Shown: in pieces, positions 22,101-35,194 of the stretch | Numbering within the stretch: the first letter of the stretch is position 1 | How the letters are laid out: every line of letters starts with the position of its first letter | Assembly (NCBI GenBank): GCA_033807775.1 | Contig: CM066314.1 | Coordinates: forward strand, 147,239,429-147,303,428 | Direction of reading: 5' to 3' | Length of the DNA stretch: 64,000 nucleotides | From: Saussurea involucrata | Lineage: Eukaryota; Streptophyta; Magnoliopsida; Asterales; Asteraceae | Position numbers and translations under genes: made by a program | Notes under the pieces: generated by a model | The model's database searches: none | The model's input: only the letters and a program-made list of their open reading frames with translations | What the model was told of the DNA's origin: nothing

Positions 22101-22626
22101 TCTGAAAGGGACTCAATTTTTGGGTCTCTGGTATCCTCTTAATTCTGGTTTTGAGCTTGTAGCATATACATATTCAGATTATGGAGGATGCAAGAATGAC
22201 AGAAAGGGTACTTCTGGTAGCTGCCAATTGCTTGGAGAAAAATTGGTGAGTTGGACATCCAAGAAACGGAATTGCGTATCAACTTCTACAACATAAGCAG
22301 AATATGTTGCTGCTGCTAGTTGTTGCTCTCAAGTGATATGGATGAAAACCCAACTCAAAGACTATGGCCTGGAGTATGGCAAAATCCCAATTCTGTGTGA
22401 CTCCAAGAGTGCCATAGCAATTACAGCTAATCCAGTTCAGCACTCCAAGACAAAACACATCGACATAAGGTACCACTTCATAAAAGACCATGTTGAAAAG
22501 GGGACGATTGAAATGTACTTTCTTTCAATCGACTTCCCACTTGCTGATCTGTTCACAAAAGCTCTTGATGAAAAGAGATTCAATTTCTTAATCAGCAAAT
22601 TGGGTATGCTGAACATGTCCTCCTAA
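19184..22626 (+). pseudogene. pol: pol of element D (PR-IN-RT-RNase H), broken
   Basis: This is the enzyme polyprotein of D. Order: aspartic protease (WYLDSGCSRHMTG, from about 19213); integrase zinc-binding region and catalytic core (LHVDLCGP, RSDNGTEF, NGVVERKNRT); RT with intact IYVDDIIFGS (about 21680); RNase H ending LADLFTKALDEKRF. It starts in the same frame as gag. Breaks: TGA at 19607 and TGA at 20180, both where Trp is usual; a frameshift near 21010 after TKDHPI; TAA at 22294. The final stop is TAA 22624-22626. The catalytic boxes remain readable. Confidence 0.92.
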
Positions 22627-23619
22627 CTCTGTTTAAAACTCAACAGAGCCTCTGACGATCATACCCGAGCTCTGTCAAATAAGTTGGGTAGGATAGTTCA
22701 AACAGAGCTTCTGATGTTCACCAGAACTCTGTCATGCATACTTCTCAACAAAGCTTAGTGAATCTGTTTGTATATACTTTTCAAATTTCTTGTTTGTAAA
22801 TATTTTTTGTATAAACTGTTTTTTTAATCTTTCAAAAGGCTGAATAGAAAAATCTTTCAATTAAGCTCACTGTTTGAGGGGGAGCTTATAAAGGAAAATG
22901 TGCATGGTTTTAGGGGGAGCAAGTCAAAATCAGATTTCCAAATCCAAAATGACTTTGCTTTTTAATATGAAAAATCTTTTTAGAAAGAGGGAAAACCTGT
23001 TCTGATAAAAAACTTTTGATGATGTCAAGAACATACCAGAACTCTGATATTTCACCAGAGCCTCTGTTGCTTTTCACCAGATCTCTGTGAAATTTCAAAG
23101 TTAGTTCTGCTCTTGGTTCTTTGACTATTTTCACATCAGAACATAATTTTGAATGATTTTTGGGTAAAGGTGAAACATCTTGGGATACTTGAACGAAATG
23201 AAAAGGTCACTCAATAGAGACAAAACTGTGCTGAGCTCCACCAGAGCTCTGTCGGTTTTTCTGCCACGTCATCAGAGATGCGGGTCATTCTTTAAACGTC
23301 AATCACTTGTCACCCACACATCTCTAACCGTGATGGTTTGCTAGCCCAAAAGATGTTAGAACCAAATCCTACGTGGCATTCTCTGATTGAAAGACAGACC
23401 ACTAGCTGTTTCCACATTCTACTGTAGAGGCCGTTCCACTATCTGAAACTCGAGTGCCTATAGTACCTACGACGTTCGTCCACCCACATGATTCGAGTAT
23501 AAATATCTATACCCATGATCCATTTCATGTTTACGTTTTTGAATCAGTCTAAACTCTTCACCTTTCCCTCTCAAAGTTCAAAACCTTTGAGTTCTTCAAG
23601 AAACCCTAAACCTGCAACT
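22627..23619 (+). other. spacer between pol and ORF3 of D
   Basis: Non-coding, about 1 kb. It holds many half or whole CAGAGCTCTG words (for example 22641-22745 and 23020-23260) and two polypurine-like GGGGGAG tracts (about 22877 and 22914). A TATA-like GTATAAATATC at about 23499-23509 lies some 115 bp before the ORF3 ATG and could serve a separate ORF3 mRNA (inference). Confidence 0.6.
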
Positions 23620-26600
23620 ATGGCGGAACCACAAAACCCTCAACATTCTGCTGAATCAAGCAGAATAGGCCCCGTTGATGAAATTGTTATCCAACCTTAC
23701 GAGTTCGCAGATAACAACTATCGCTTTGACGCAAACCCAGCTCTTTATCTACCAACATATCACATTTTTGTTGAGTTTTTCAGAAACTCAGAAATTTTTT
23801 GAGCCCCATCTGCTTACGACGACAATGTTCCTGAACTCTACGTCCAACAATGGTGGACTACGTGCCAAGACATTGAAGATCAAGATGGGATCGTTGGAAA
23901 CGTCGATTCCAGAAATGGAGGTTCTGGTACAATCCGAATTCGTGCCAGCACTTTCAGAAGGATTTTCAGGATGAGGTCGAGAAGACAACTTGGAATAGAA
24001 GCCTATGAAAAACCCCCAAATGTAGCTGTTCTTCTTGATTTTGTGATGTTCTTGGGATATAACAAAGACATAGATAGGATAGGAGCGTTCAGAAGACAAA
24101 ATCTACCCACAGTGTGGAACTTTATGTTCTCCACATTGAACAGAACCCTAACCTGCAAGTCTAGTAGCCAAGATCAAACCAGCACAGAAATCCTACAAAT
24201 AACGTATGACCTGTTCTTCAACAGAAATTTTGATTATGCCAGCATTCTGTATAAAGATCTTCTTGCTGCTGTGAATACCAAGACAAATGCCCTAGCCAGA
24301 GGTGGAGAAGTTGGAGTCCACAAGCTTTTGAAATCGATCAGATTTCCACGTTTTATCAGTCTGGTGATCAGAAGAGCCTTCCAACGCTTGGAATTAACTC
24401 AACAGGGAAATCCTACACCTGTTTGGGTTATGTCCAGATTTCTTCCCACTACTTCAGGTGAATATCCCTTCATTAGAAGAGTTCCAGGTACAATGCTCGC
24501 CCTTATTCATCCAGAACACATCTCTATCCAAAACTATCAGAGTGTTGCTCAACCTCAAGAACCTGAGGTGAGAACCCCAGCATACTTAGGATATGAGCCC
24601 TCATTGAAAAGTTTGAGTGAGGAAATAGTAGAAGAAGATAACAGACCAGAGGTGAGAGTACCCGAAATGGGGTCTTCCTCAAGAGTGATGGAGGAGGAAG
24701 TACATAACAGAGCATCCCCTATGGAGGCTGTTCAAGAGGGAGATAGGGAAATTACAGAGGAGATGGCAGAGAGATCGCACTCCTCTGGTAATGGTGAGAA
24801 AGAGGTACATGTGATTGAGAGTTCACCAGAGCGTTCTATACCCCTAGAAACCGAGGGAAATGTGAGTATAGAACAAGATGTTCCAAGGAACACACATGTG
24901 AGATTTCGTACCCCAACTCCCAGTGCAACCACACAACCTATCCCTGGTGATCAAGACCATAGGGATATTGAAACAGAGGTGCACACCTCGAACCTTAACC
25001 AGCAAGAACCGCCATAGGCACCTCTTCACGCCTCTGGTATGCACATACCTGGGAAATCTATCTTTGGTAATGATGTTCCTTTGCCCCATAACATCAATAG
25101 GTCACAACCACACGATGATGCCTCTGTGGCTCATATAGACTTAACAGACAATAGACCAGAGATCTTTCGAATCTCGTGTAGTATCTGTCCGACTCAGGGA
25201 CAATGGGAGACCATAGTAGAACAAGGGAAGACTTTGCTAGATCCAAATTCTTCTCATCACATCCGATTCTCTTCACCAGAACCTGAGCTAGAGGAGGAAA
25301 TCCAGATCAGAACACCTGTAGATGTTTCCCCTGAAAATGAGCATCAAGGATTGGGTGGAAGTCCTACAAGAGTCAACATTAACACAGCTCTTAACGTAGG
25401 CGCCTCTGAACTCGAGGCTGACTTGAATCCATATGTTGGAAACAAGGTTACCCCCATTGACACTGTCACAAGAGCAGAGTTCGAAAGCTTTTGTGATAGT
25501 ATCAACACCTCCTTGAATGAGTATAAACTTATCAATGAACAGAAGGAGGAACTGATCCGCAAGGAGAATGCTTCTCTTAAGGAAGAGCTGCAAAGAATTA
25601 TAGAAAAACATGCAGAGGTAACACTTAAGTATACAGAAGCTGAGCGCAACAGAACAGAAGAGATGACAAAGTTGACAACTGAACTAGCCGAACTGAAAAG
25701 AGTCAGAGCAGAGGAGTCGACAAATATTTCGACAGAGCTCGCAGAGCTGAAGAGAGTTATGACAGAGAATCACACGACATCGATGAACAGAACCTTGCCC
25801 ATTCCTACAGTTATTCTATCTGAATCCAACGTCAGAACCTTGACAGAGCTCATCAATAACCCTGTCAAGGAATCCATCAAAGAAGCCACAACATCGTCTG
25901 CTACTCCGCTAAACATCTCTGGTCCGAGCCCATATGAACTACCAATGACAGTCGTCCAGATGGATGAGTTCAGCAAATCTGTTCTTAGCAAGATGATGAC
26001 CATCTCATCAAAGTTTGTAATGAAAGCCCAGGCAACAGAGCAACACATAAAGACATCTCTTGCTGCCCATAAATTCAACTTTGGGAGTCAAGTTGATGAA
26101 GTCAGAATGGCTGCGACAGAAGTGGAAGATACACTGAAAAAGGCCGCGACTGAATTTAAAGCTGCCATCACCAACTCTACACTGAAAAGACGCGCAGAAG
26201 AAGCACCAGAAGGAGAACCCTCGAGCAAAAGAACTAAAGCTGCTCAAAAGTTTGTTGTTTCGGACTCATCTAATGACGGCATTGCAAAGTCTGATGATGA
26301 AGATGATTTCCATGATGCTACAGAAGGGAACTCAGACAATCAGATGGCTGAGTCCTCAGAACAACAAAAGGGGGAGAAGGAGAAAGAAAAAGAGAAGGAA
26401 AAGGAAAAAGAGAAAGAAAAGGAGAAAGAGACTGAGAAAGAAAAAGAAGCTGAAACAGAGAAGGAGACGGGTAAAGGGAAAGAGAAAGAGAAAGAGAAAG
26501 AGGCAGAGGCAGAGGCTGCAGAAATGGATGAAGACAAGGGGATGACAGAAGAAACACCAGAGACGACTTTGGTGGTGCTTGACTACATATTCAAAGATAG

Positions 26601-27641
26601 AATCATCAAAGCACCAGAAGAGTCAACACAACAACCACCAGAGATCATCATACTTGACACCCCTCCGTCATCACCCAGAAATGAACTAGAGAGATCAATC
26701 CCAATCTCTGCTGAAGAACATATAAGCCAAGCCGAACCTCAAGTCCAAACCCAAGTTCTACAAGAGCCAGGACACCATGTTGATATTCTTATGGCTGAAA
26801 CCCACGATGATCAGAACCCAATTCAGCCAGAACAGAACCCAGAAACATCAACCCAACACTCTGACAAACCTGCAATCGAAACCATATTCGCATTCCTCTA
26901 TGCTGACAGAGACATAATCCCTGTGAAATACCCATTAACCCATACTTAAACCCGATCAATGCCAGCAGACTCACTGATGCAAGGTTGAAGTTCATCCAAA
27001 CCAGATCCAATATAAACAAAGCCATAGACTCAAACTTCACATTCGAATTTATTCTGAATGTTGAAGCAAAGAAGTTCTCCAAAGACAATATTCAGTACCA
27101 CGTCTACACTGTGAGGACAAAAGAGAACAAGATTGAAAAATTCAATGACAATGATCTTGTGCTCTTGTATCCTTACGACCTGGTAACACTTCATGCCTAC
27201 TACCTAAACTTCATCGACAGATACAGAGGCACAGGAACTGCTATGAGGGAAATCGAGTTTGTCATGCAAGAACACGTAAATCTCAGAACGCAAATCGACT
27301 TTCAACTAGGCATGGAATTCGAGGTTGAAAAGCTAGCAATTGGACCTCCAAATGAAAGTATTGAAGGTCTGGAGAGGTACAGATCCGGAATGGTTGCTGG
27401 TGAGCCACCAATACTTATTTGCCGACAGAAGGGCATCAAGAAAGCACTCAGAGTTGAAGAGGCTCACAAGTACTCAAGCGAGTCGCTGCTCTATCTCAAG
27501 AGAATCATCACGGAGCTTCCAAGAGAAAAATGCCCAGAAGAGAGTATGATAAGCTTTGTCGACCAGATAGACCGCATGATAGAATTCCGAGATCTAATCA
27601 GAAAATTCGACAAAATCTTAAGAGGAGATTATTATTCGTAA
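23620..27641 (+). pseudogene. post-pol ORF3 of element D (unknown function), broken
   Basis: ATG 23620 (MAEPQNPQHSAESS) opens a frame that reaches TAA 27639-27641 with only a TGA at 23800, a TAG at 25015 and one shift near 26930: about 1,340 codons. The N-terminal block (to about 24540) is globular with FVEFFRNSEIF, YVQQWWTTC and FDYASILYKDLLAAVN. Then comes a Glu/Pro-rich linker, a long coiled coil (about 25500-26170), a charged Lys/Glu repeat (26371-26520), and a C-terminal globular domain (26985-27641) with YPYDLVTLHAYYLNFIDRYRG. The ORF sits between pol and the polypurine tract, so it belongs to the element. No signal peptide or obvious membrane span is seen. Known Sireviruses have a post-pol ORF called env-like; a membrane role is not supported here. 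Confidence 0.8.
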
Positions 27642-27767
27642 AGTGTACTTATTCTTATGCTTTGTATTGTAATATCTCAAAAGAATAGTGCAAGGATCAC
27701 AGAGGTCAATTTCTCTGTCTTTTGTTTATATATCTTTGTAGTTTCCAAATTTTTATTTTCAATACTT

Positions 27768-27776
27768 AGGGGGAGA
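27768..27776 (+). promoter_or_regulatory. polypurine tract of element D
   Basis: AGGGGGAGA precedes the 3' LTR by one base, and is the same word as in B and G. Confidence 0.9.
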
Positions 27777-27777
27777 T

Positions 27778-28471
27778 TGTTAGCCCCAAGTATCTCATGT
27801 AAAAGTAGTGAAAATTTTCCAAGTCAGAAGACCACCAGAGATCGAGCAGAAGACTTAGAAGAAGTTCAACAAGAAGACCAACAGAGCTCAACAGAACTCT
27901 GACAGAAGATCAACAGAAGAACTGTTCATACCCGAAGACAAACAGAGCTCTGGTCTATGTGCTCTGGTGAAGTGAAGACCTTTGTGAAGCCTAAGTCTCG
28001 TAAGAAATCCTAAGTGTCAGACACGTGTCCATACTTTCCACGTATGCCCTAAAGAAAGGAGACGCACTTTCCACGTGTCATTCCAGGGTACGATAGTACA
28101 CTGTCTACACTTTATCAGGGCTATAAATAGTGAGGTAGTGGAACAAACGATTAAAAGCTTTTGGAAGAATAGTTTTCCACAATTGTTAGAGCACACACTG
28201 CAGTATTCCATAGGACTACCTCCGTACGATTTTGTATCCTGTGAGATTTCGAATACACACACTTGAACGTGTTCTTGGTGTTATTCATATTATCAATATA
28301 CGAGCAGCTTATTATACTTGATCTTGTTATCATTATTACTGTTCTATACTTGATACTCACGGTTACAATACCTTTGCACAATCACTCACATCTTAATGGC
28401 TTTATATTTAATGCTTCCGCTGTCTATTTTATTACCATTAATGTGATGCAACGTGAATCTGGGAACCTACA
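27778..28471 (+). repeat. 3' LTR of element D
   Basis: This 694-bp LTR starts TGTTAGCCCC and ends ACCTACA. It lacks the 30-bp duplicated unit of the 5' copy. The TATA box is at 28121-28129. ATAAT follows as target duplication. Confidence 0.95.
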
Positions 28472-28510
28472 ATAATCACTAAACCACAGGGACCAAAAGT
28501 GTAGCTTACT

Positions 28511-28535
28511 CTCTCTCTCTCTATATATATATATA
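28511..28535. repeat. (CT)n/(TA)n simple repeat
   Basis: A short CT run followed by a TA run abuts the right end of T. Confidence 0.85.
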
Positions 28536-28536
28536 G

Positions 28537-28795
28537 TGAATTGCATTTTTGGTCCCTAAGGGTATATGATTTCTTTGAAAGAGGGACCTGTACTTCAATA
28601 TCTCAAGTTGTGGTCCCTCAGATTTGAATTTTGCTTTGAAAGTGAGACCTGACCACTAACTTCGTTAAAAAAAACTCAGTTAGAGTCACGGGTAAAATTG
28701 TCCAACCAAGTTTTTGTCTTCTTTTTGTAATTTTTTTTGCTTTTCCTTATTTTTGTGAAAATAATAAAACTTAGGGACCTATATGTAATAAACTA
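28537..28795. mobile_element. small inverted-repeat (MITE-like) element
   Basis: The left end contains GGTCCCTAAG and the right end CTTAGGGACC, about 240 bp apart, enclosing non-coding AT-rich sequence with a T-rich tract. The ends resemble T (GGTCCCT motif), but the interior differs. Boundaries are approximate and no target duplication could be fixed. Confidence 0.45.
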
Positions 28796-28827
28796 AAACA
28801 CACACACACATATATATATATATATAT

Positions 28828-29739
<912 letters not shown>

Positions 29740-29808
29740 ATTTTTTCGAATTCTCGGTTTTAGATTCGAGATACTTCGCGCCGCATCGCGCGCGAGTACA
29801 TATCTAGT
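29740..29808 (+). mobile_element. Helitron-like 3' terminus
   Basis: A short GC-rich hairpin (CGCGC, loop CGCATC, GCGCG) at about 29778-29793, then AGTACATATCTAGT ending in the CTRR-type terminus CTAGT (29804-29808), followed by A/T. Hairpin plus CTAGT is the known Helitron 3' end. The TC 5' end was not identified, so the element's extent is unknown. Confidence 0.45.
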
Positions 29809-29825
29809 ATATATATATATATATA

Positions 29826-30050
29826 CACACAAATCAAATGCAAATCTTGCATTTGTTGCACCCCTTACAAACCAGTGTGCATATATGCATAATATGAGAT
29901 GCATATATGCATTATCCAATATGAATGTATGTCAATTATATGTATATTCTTGCACGTATGCATATACATATGTATATGCACATTGTGCGCATATGCACAC
30001 TGGTTTGTAAGGGGTGCAACAAATGCAAGGTTTGCATTTTACGGAGTCTC
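29826..30050. mobile_element. palindromic MITE, copy 2
   Basis: The same unit as at 28828-29040 but with better-conserved arms: ATTTGTTGCACCCCTTACAA on the left matches its exact reverse complement on the right (about 30003-30025). GTGCATATATGC words fill the centre. Its right edge lies about 20 bp from the LTR remnant of element E. Confidence 0.75.
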
Positions 30051-30070
30051 TCTCTCTATATATATATATA

Positions 30071-30129
30071 ATTAACTGAACATCAATTAATAAAGGAATT
30101 ATATTCTGGTTATATGATTGTACCCAACA
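30071..30129 (+). repeat. 3' end of 5' LTR of E
   Basis: About 59 bp (CATCAATTAATAAAGG to GTACCCAACA) match the end of the LTR at 36975-37215. The rest of this LTR is missing. Confidence 0.75.
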
Positions 30130-30132
30130 CTG

Positions 30133-30145
30133 TGGTATCAGAGCC
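30133..30145 (+). promoter_or_regulatory. primer binding site of element E (tRNA-iMet)
   Basis: TGGTATCAGAGCC lies three bases after the LTR end CAACA. Confidence 0.9.
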
Positions 30146-30154
30146 ACGACACCA

Positions 30155-31060
30155 ATGGCCTCGTCCTCAAGTAATCCATTGCAATTTCAACTTCCCAAAT
30201 TAAATGGGAAAAACTATCACCATTGGAGCATACAGATGAAGGTTCTGTATGAATCACAGGATCTTTGGGACATAATCGATCTAGGTTTTGATGAACCAGA
30301 AGACATTGACGAACTAACTCAACATCAAGAAGAAGAATTAAGAAATCTGAAGAAAAAGGATAAGAAAGCACTTTATACGATTTACCAGGGTGTGGATGAA
30401 ATCATCTTCGAGAGAATCTCATCCTCAAATTCATCGAAGGAAGCATGGGACATGCTTTACAGAACCCACAGAGGGGAAGACAAAGTAAAAGTGGTGAAAC
30501 TACAAACCTTAAGATGTGAATTCGATAGTTTAAGAATGAAGGATTCAGAGACGATACAAGAATTTTACAATCGGGTAATTATGTTGCTTAATCAGTTGAG
30601 ATTAAATGGAGAATACTTGGATGATAGGAGAGCTGTTGAGAAAATTCTTAGAAGTCTTACCAGAAAATTCGAATATATTGTGGTTGCAATTGAAGAATCC
30701 AAGGATCTCCCAACCCTTTCTTTGGAAAGCCTGCTTAGGACTCTACAGTCCCACGAACTTAGAATGAAACAGTTTAATTCAAATCCCTATGAACAAGCTT
30801 TTCAGTTACAATCTCCTAATCCTATGACATAGAGAAACAAGACATACTCGAGAGAGCAACAAAGTGAGATCAAAGGAAGAGGCAGAGGGAAAGGATCACC
30901 TCCTGTACAATGTTATCATTGCCAAAAATGTGGCCACGTCGCCAAATATTGTAGTAAAAGGATAGCAGAGGAGAGAGATTCCATTTTCATTAACATAGAA
31001 GATGAAAACGAAGGTGACATTTTATTTATGATGTTTAGCACTCAGGAAACCTCTTTCTGT
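30155..31060 (+). pseudogene. gag: gag of element E, one stop
   Basis: ATG 30155 (MASSSSNPLQFQLPKLNG) opens a UBN2-type gag with NYHHWSIQMKVLYESQDLW, EAWDMLYRTH and LRCEFDSLRMKDSE motifs, ending at TAG 30830-30832. Reading on in the same frame gives a Gly/Arg-rich linker and the zinc knuckle CYHCQKCGHVAKYC (about 30931), so the stop is probably a nonsense mutation within a gag-pol polyprotein. Confidence 0.88.
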
Positions 31061-34000
31061 GATATATGGTATGTTGACAGTGGTTGTAGCAACCACATGA
31101 CTGGAAACAAAGACATCTTTGTTCAAATAGATGAGACTCAGAAGAAAGAGGTCAGAACTGGTGATGACAAAAGATAAAATCTACAAGGAATTGGAGAAAT
31201 CATAGTTGATACAAAGTTGGACAGAAGAAGATACCAAGTGTTTATTACGTCCCTGATTTAAAACATAATCTTCTTAGTGTTGGACAGTTGCTGCAAAAAG
31301 GGTATGACATACATTTCAAAGGAGGAACATGTGAGATTAAAGATTCATTTGGAAATATTCTTGGAAGAATTACCATGACAACAAATAAAATGTTCCCTTT
31401 TAGCTTTAAAGGGGACACTTTATTCTCATTTAATATAAGCATAAGACAAAGTTCTCTTCTATGGCATCACAGGTTTGGACATGCAAATCTAGGATATCTA
31501 AATTATATGTATAAAAATAACCTGGTAAGAGGACTGCCTAGCATATACAAGTTGAATGAAACATGTGAAGGTTGCATGCTTGGCAAACAAACAAGGGAGC
31601 CATTTCTACAAGAGAAAACTTGGAGAGCGACTAAGCTCTTGTAACTTATTCACACAGACGTATGTGGACCTATGAAAACTCCTTCCATTGGTGGGTGGAA
31701 ACAGGTATGTCTTAACTTTCATAGATGATTACAGCAGAAAAAGTTAGGTATATTTTTTAAAAGAAAAATCAGAGGTGTTTAACAACTTTAAGATTTTCAA
31801 ACTTTATGTTGAGAAACAATGTGAACACCCTATTAAATCCATCAGATCAGATGGTGGGGGTGAGTATAATTCAATCTATTTTGTTGAGTTTCTCAAAGAA
31901 CATGGCATACACCACCAAGTCACTACAAGGTATACCCCTCAACAAAATGGGGTGGCAGAAAGGGAAAACAGAACTATAATAGAAAAAGCAAGAAGTGTGT
32001 TGAAAGGAAAGAATTTAGACAATTCCTTTTGGGGAGAAGCGGTAGCATGTGCATTATATTTGATAAATAGAACTTCTACTAAGAGTCTCTCAAATATGAC
32101 TCCACAAGAAGCATGGAGTGGATACAAGTCCATTGTTGGACACCTTAGGACTTTTGGTTGTATTGCATACTCCCATATTCCTGCACAAAAGAGAACCAAA
32201 CTTGATGACAAGTCAGAAAGAACCATCTTCATTGGCTATAGTGATAGATCCAAAGCATATAAATTATACAACCCTGTCACTAAAAAGGTAATAGTAAGCA
32301 GGGATGTTGTCTTTGAGGAAGGAAAGAAATGGGATGAAACAGAAAAACATGAAGAAATCCACGGATTATAGAAGATTATAATGAACTCAACAAGAAGATT
32401 GTAAATCAAGAAATTCAAGAAGAATCTCCACTAACAGATCCACCTACAAGCCCTCCTACAACCTAAGCAAATGACCAAATATTTCAAAGATCAGATGGAT
32501 CTCAGGGGTCTACTTCCAACTCAGAAAATCCACCAAGAAGCGGTTTTAAAAGCTTGAGAGATATATATGCAAATTCAAGGAGAATAGAGCTTAATGATGT
32601 AGCAGATTTTGATCTATTCTCAGATGCAGATCCTATGTCCAATGAGGAGGCTTGTCAAGAAGAAAAGTGGAGAGAAGCCATGGATAAAGAAATAGAGGCT
32701 ATTATGAAAAACCATACTCGGGAACTTGTCAATCTTCCAAAGGGTCACAAATCCATTGGAGTCAAATGGGTAGATAAAACAAAGTTAAATGAGAAAGGTA
32801 AAGTTGATAGATATAAGGCAAGATTGGTAGTCAAGGGCTACAAACAATAGTATGGGATAGACTATCAATAAGTATTTGCTCCTGTTATAAGATTGGTGCT
32901 TGCACTTGCAGCTCAAAACAGTTGGCAAGTACATCAAATGGATGTTAAATCTGCTTTCTTAAATGGAGATTTGGAAGAAGATGTCTATATAGAACAACTT
33001 GAAGGTTATGTGAAGAAAGGGGAAGAGTATAAGGTTTGCCATTTGAAGAAAGCCCTATATGGATTAAAACAAGCCCCAAGGGCTTGGTACAGTAGAATTA
33101 AGGGTTATTTTTTGTCAAAAGGCTTTGAGAAATGTCCACAAGAACATACACTGTTTACTCAAAGAAACAAAGGATTGATCCTCATGGTTTTTATCTATGT
33201 GGATGACTTGGTCCTCACAAGAAATGATAAAGAACTTTAAGGAGTCTATGAAGAAAGAATTTGACATGACAGACATGGGCCTACTACACTACTTCCTTAG
33301 AATAGAGGTAAAGCAAGAGGATGTAAAGATCAAGATTTCCCAACAAAGGTATGCACAAAACTTACTTGATAGATTTAATATGAAGTCATCATCTCCTGCT
33401 AGCACTCCCATGGAGTTTGGACTCAAATTATCTAAGGACAGCAAGGATGACAAGATTGATGCAAGACTTTTGTAACACCCTAAAAATCAGGGCAAATTTA
33501 AACCTGAATTAAAAGGGTGTACATAACTAATATCCAAAACATAATGTTCTTACCTAGTGAAAATAATAACAATAGTTAATTTACATCAACTTGTCGTCAC
33601 CATAAACTCTTCTCTCATCCCATAACTTCCCTGAGCTCATACCTGGTAAGAAAATGGAGTTTAAAACGATTAGGCTAACGCCTAGTGAGAACATTCAGTT
33701 TCAAAATAAAGCTTTTACATCAATGTAAACAAGGTTTATCAAACTTGACTTACACTCGTTCTTACCATACTCGTACTCATCTCATAAGGACGGGACCATA
33801 CTCGGTCCCATGACTATGACTAACAAACGGGAAGTCATATCATCATATCCTAGAGCTTACTAAGAATCATTATGGATTCTAGCTTATCGATCAAGTCTAA
33901 GGACTTACATTCAATCCTCGTACCTTTTCTTGAAATGGAAACAGAAATAGCATTTATATTGCCTATTTCTAATCGACCGAAAACACAGGAGAATAACACC

Positions 34001-34070
34001 TACACTTCGTCTAATTCATATTTCCACATCTCAAATACGAATAGCAATTCTACTTTGCCTAATCCATCTT

Positions 34071-34305
34071 TCAACCTGAATAGAAATTATACTATGCCTA
34101 TTCAACCATTCAACCTGAATAGCAATTATACTATGCCTATTCAATCATTCAACCTGAATAGCAAATATACTATGCATATTCAAACATTCAACCTGAATAG
34201 CAAATATACTATGCCTATTCAAACATTCAACCTGAATAGCAAATATACTATGCCTATTCAAACATTCAACTTGAATAGCAAATATACTATGCCTATTCAA
34301 ATATG
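34071..34305 (+). repeat. 39-bp minisatellite, six units
   Basis: Six tandem units of about 39 bp (unit starts TTCAACCTGAATAGC) differ at a few bases; a 13-residue period shows in the open frame over it (FNLNSKYTMPIQT). It lies inside the solo LTR. Coding is unlikely. Confidence 0.92.
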
Positions 34306-34394
34306 ATATCACGTTCGAGAGCCCACACTACAAATCTCCACGAATTCCAAGTTAATGCTCAGAGCCACACTACGAATCTCCACGGATTCTAGAT

Positions 34395-34900
34395 TACTCC
34401 TCATATCCAAGAAATCACAAGTTGCTTTATGCCTATTTCTTGGACTGGAAGTAGAGATTACAAGTTACTTTATGCATATCTCTGGTCTTCCCATAGAAAA
34501 CAGGAATTACAATTTCCTTTATGCCTATTCCTCAATTTCTACACTACGAAGTGAGAATTACAAATTACTTTATGCATATTCTCCATTTCCGTGTGAATGG
34601 GAATTACAAGTTACTTTATGCCTATTCCGCATTTCACATCACACTATGAAATAGAAATTACAAGTTCCTTTATGCCTATTTCTCATTTCATAACACCTTT
34701 ACGAAATGGGAATTACAAGTTACTTTATGCCTATCCCACATTTCACATCACACTATGAAATAGAAATTACAAGTTCCTTTATGCCTATTTCTCATTTCAT
34801 AACACCTTTACGAAATGAGAATTACAAGTTACTTTATGCCTATCCCACATTTCAGGTCAACGGGAATTACAATTTACTTTATGCCTATTCCACGTTACAA
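34395..34900 (+). repeat. degenerate tandem repeat with TTACTTTATGCCTATT core
   Basis: About nine units of 50-110 bp share the core ATTACAAGTTACTTTATGCC and a TTTCACATCACACTATGAAA-like segment. The 39-bp unit just upstream also contains ATGCCTATTC, so both arrays may derive from one ancestral unit. Confidence 0.8.
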
Positions 34901-35194
34901 TAAAAACAGTGCCTATGGATCCAGTACACATTTATTCGTATTCGTACAAGTTAATGCTTAATATAGATTCCTCATATCATTCAGTATGAACAAATCACAT
35001 ATATATATATAACATAGATTCCCCATAGCATTCAGTATGAGCAAATCACATTTATATAACATACTACACACCTGCTTAGTATCAAACTAAAGCAACCTTT
35101 AAGCCTAATACACTACCATCCAATAGCAGATGTATTCAAGCTACTTTCAGTTCTTCAATTATACTCTACTCAGAAGTTAACCAAAACCCAAAGT

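Larger units (their letters stand above)
14953..28471 (+). mobile_element. complete Sirevirus-type copia element D, 13.5 kb
   Basis: Both LTRs, primer site, gag, pol, a 4-kb ORF3 and polypurine tract are present, flanked by a perfect 5-bp target duplication ATAAT (14948-14952 and 28472-28476). The LTRs differ by about 18 substitutions in 694 aligned bases (hand count, about 2.6%) plus a 30-bp duplication in the 5' copy. At the often-used rate of 1.3e-8 per site per year this is about one million years. The coding regions carry several stops and shifts, so D is non-autonomous now. Confidence 0.95.
13612..28511. mobile_element. foldback/MULE-like element T, split by element D
   Basis: The left arm starts GAGTAAACTACACTTTTGG and the right arm ends with its reverse complement (CCAAAAGTGTAGCTTACTC at 28493-28511). 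The right arm is cut by retrotransposon D at 14952/28472; removing D and one ATAAT copy restores an arm that mirrors the left one. The inverted arms include the GGTCCCTA motifs, the AATGCAT stretch and the GTTAAAAAATCTCGTTAGATG block, and with interruptions reach about 400 bp. The interior (13.9-14.7 kb) is purine-rich then CT-rich and has no transposase ORF. Restored length is about 1.38 kb. It is a non-autonomous TIR element; MULE versus true foldback cannot be settled. Confidence 0.8.

Noticed and set aside
34071..34305. Regular 39-bp repeats resembling a CRISPR array
   Set aside because: Units are contiguous with no unique spacers, there are no cas genes, and the DNA is plant nuclear.
33872..34306. 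144-codon ORF over the minisatellite in the solo LTR
   Set aside because: It exists only because the 39-bp unit is a multiple of three without stops; it sits in an LTR and has no domain.
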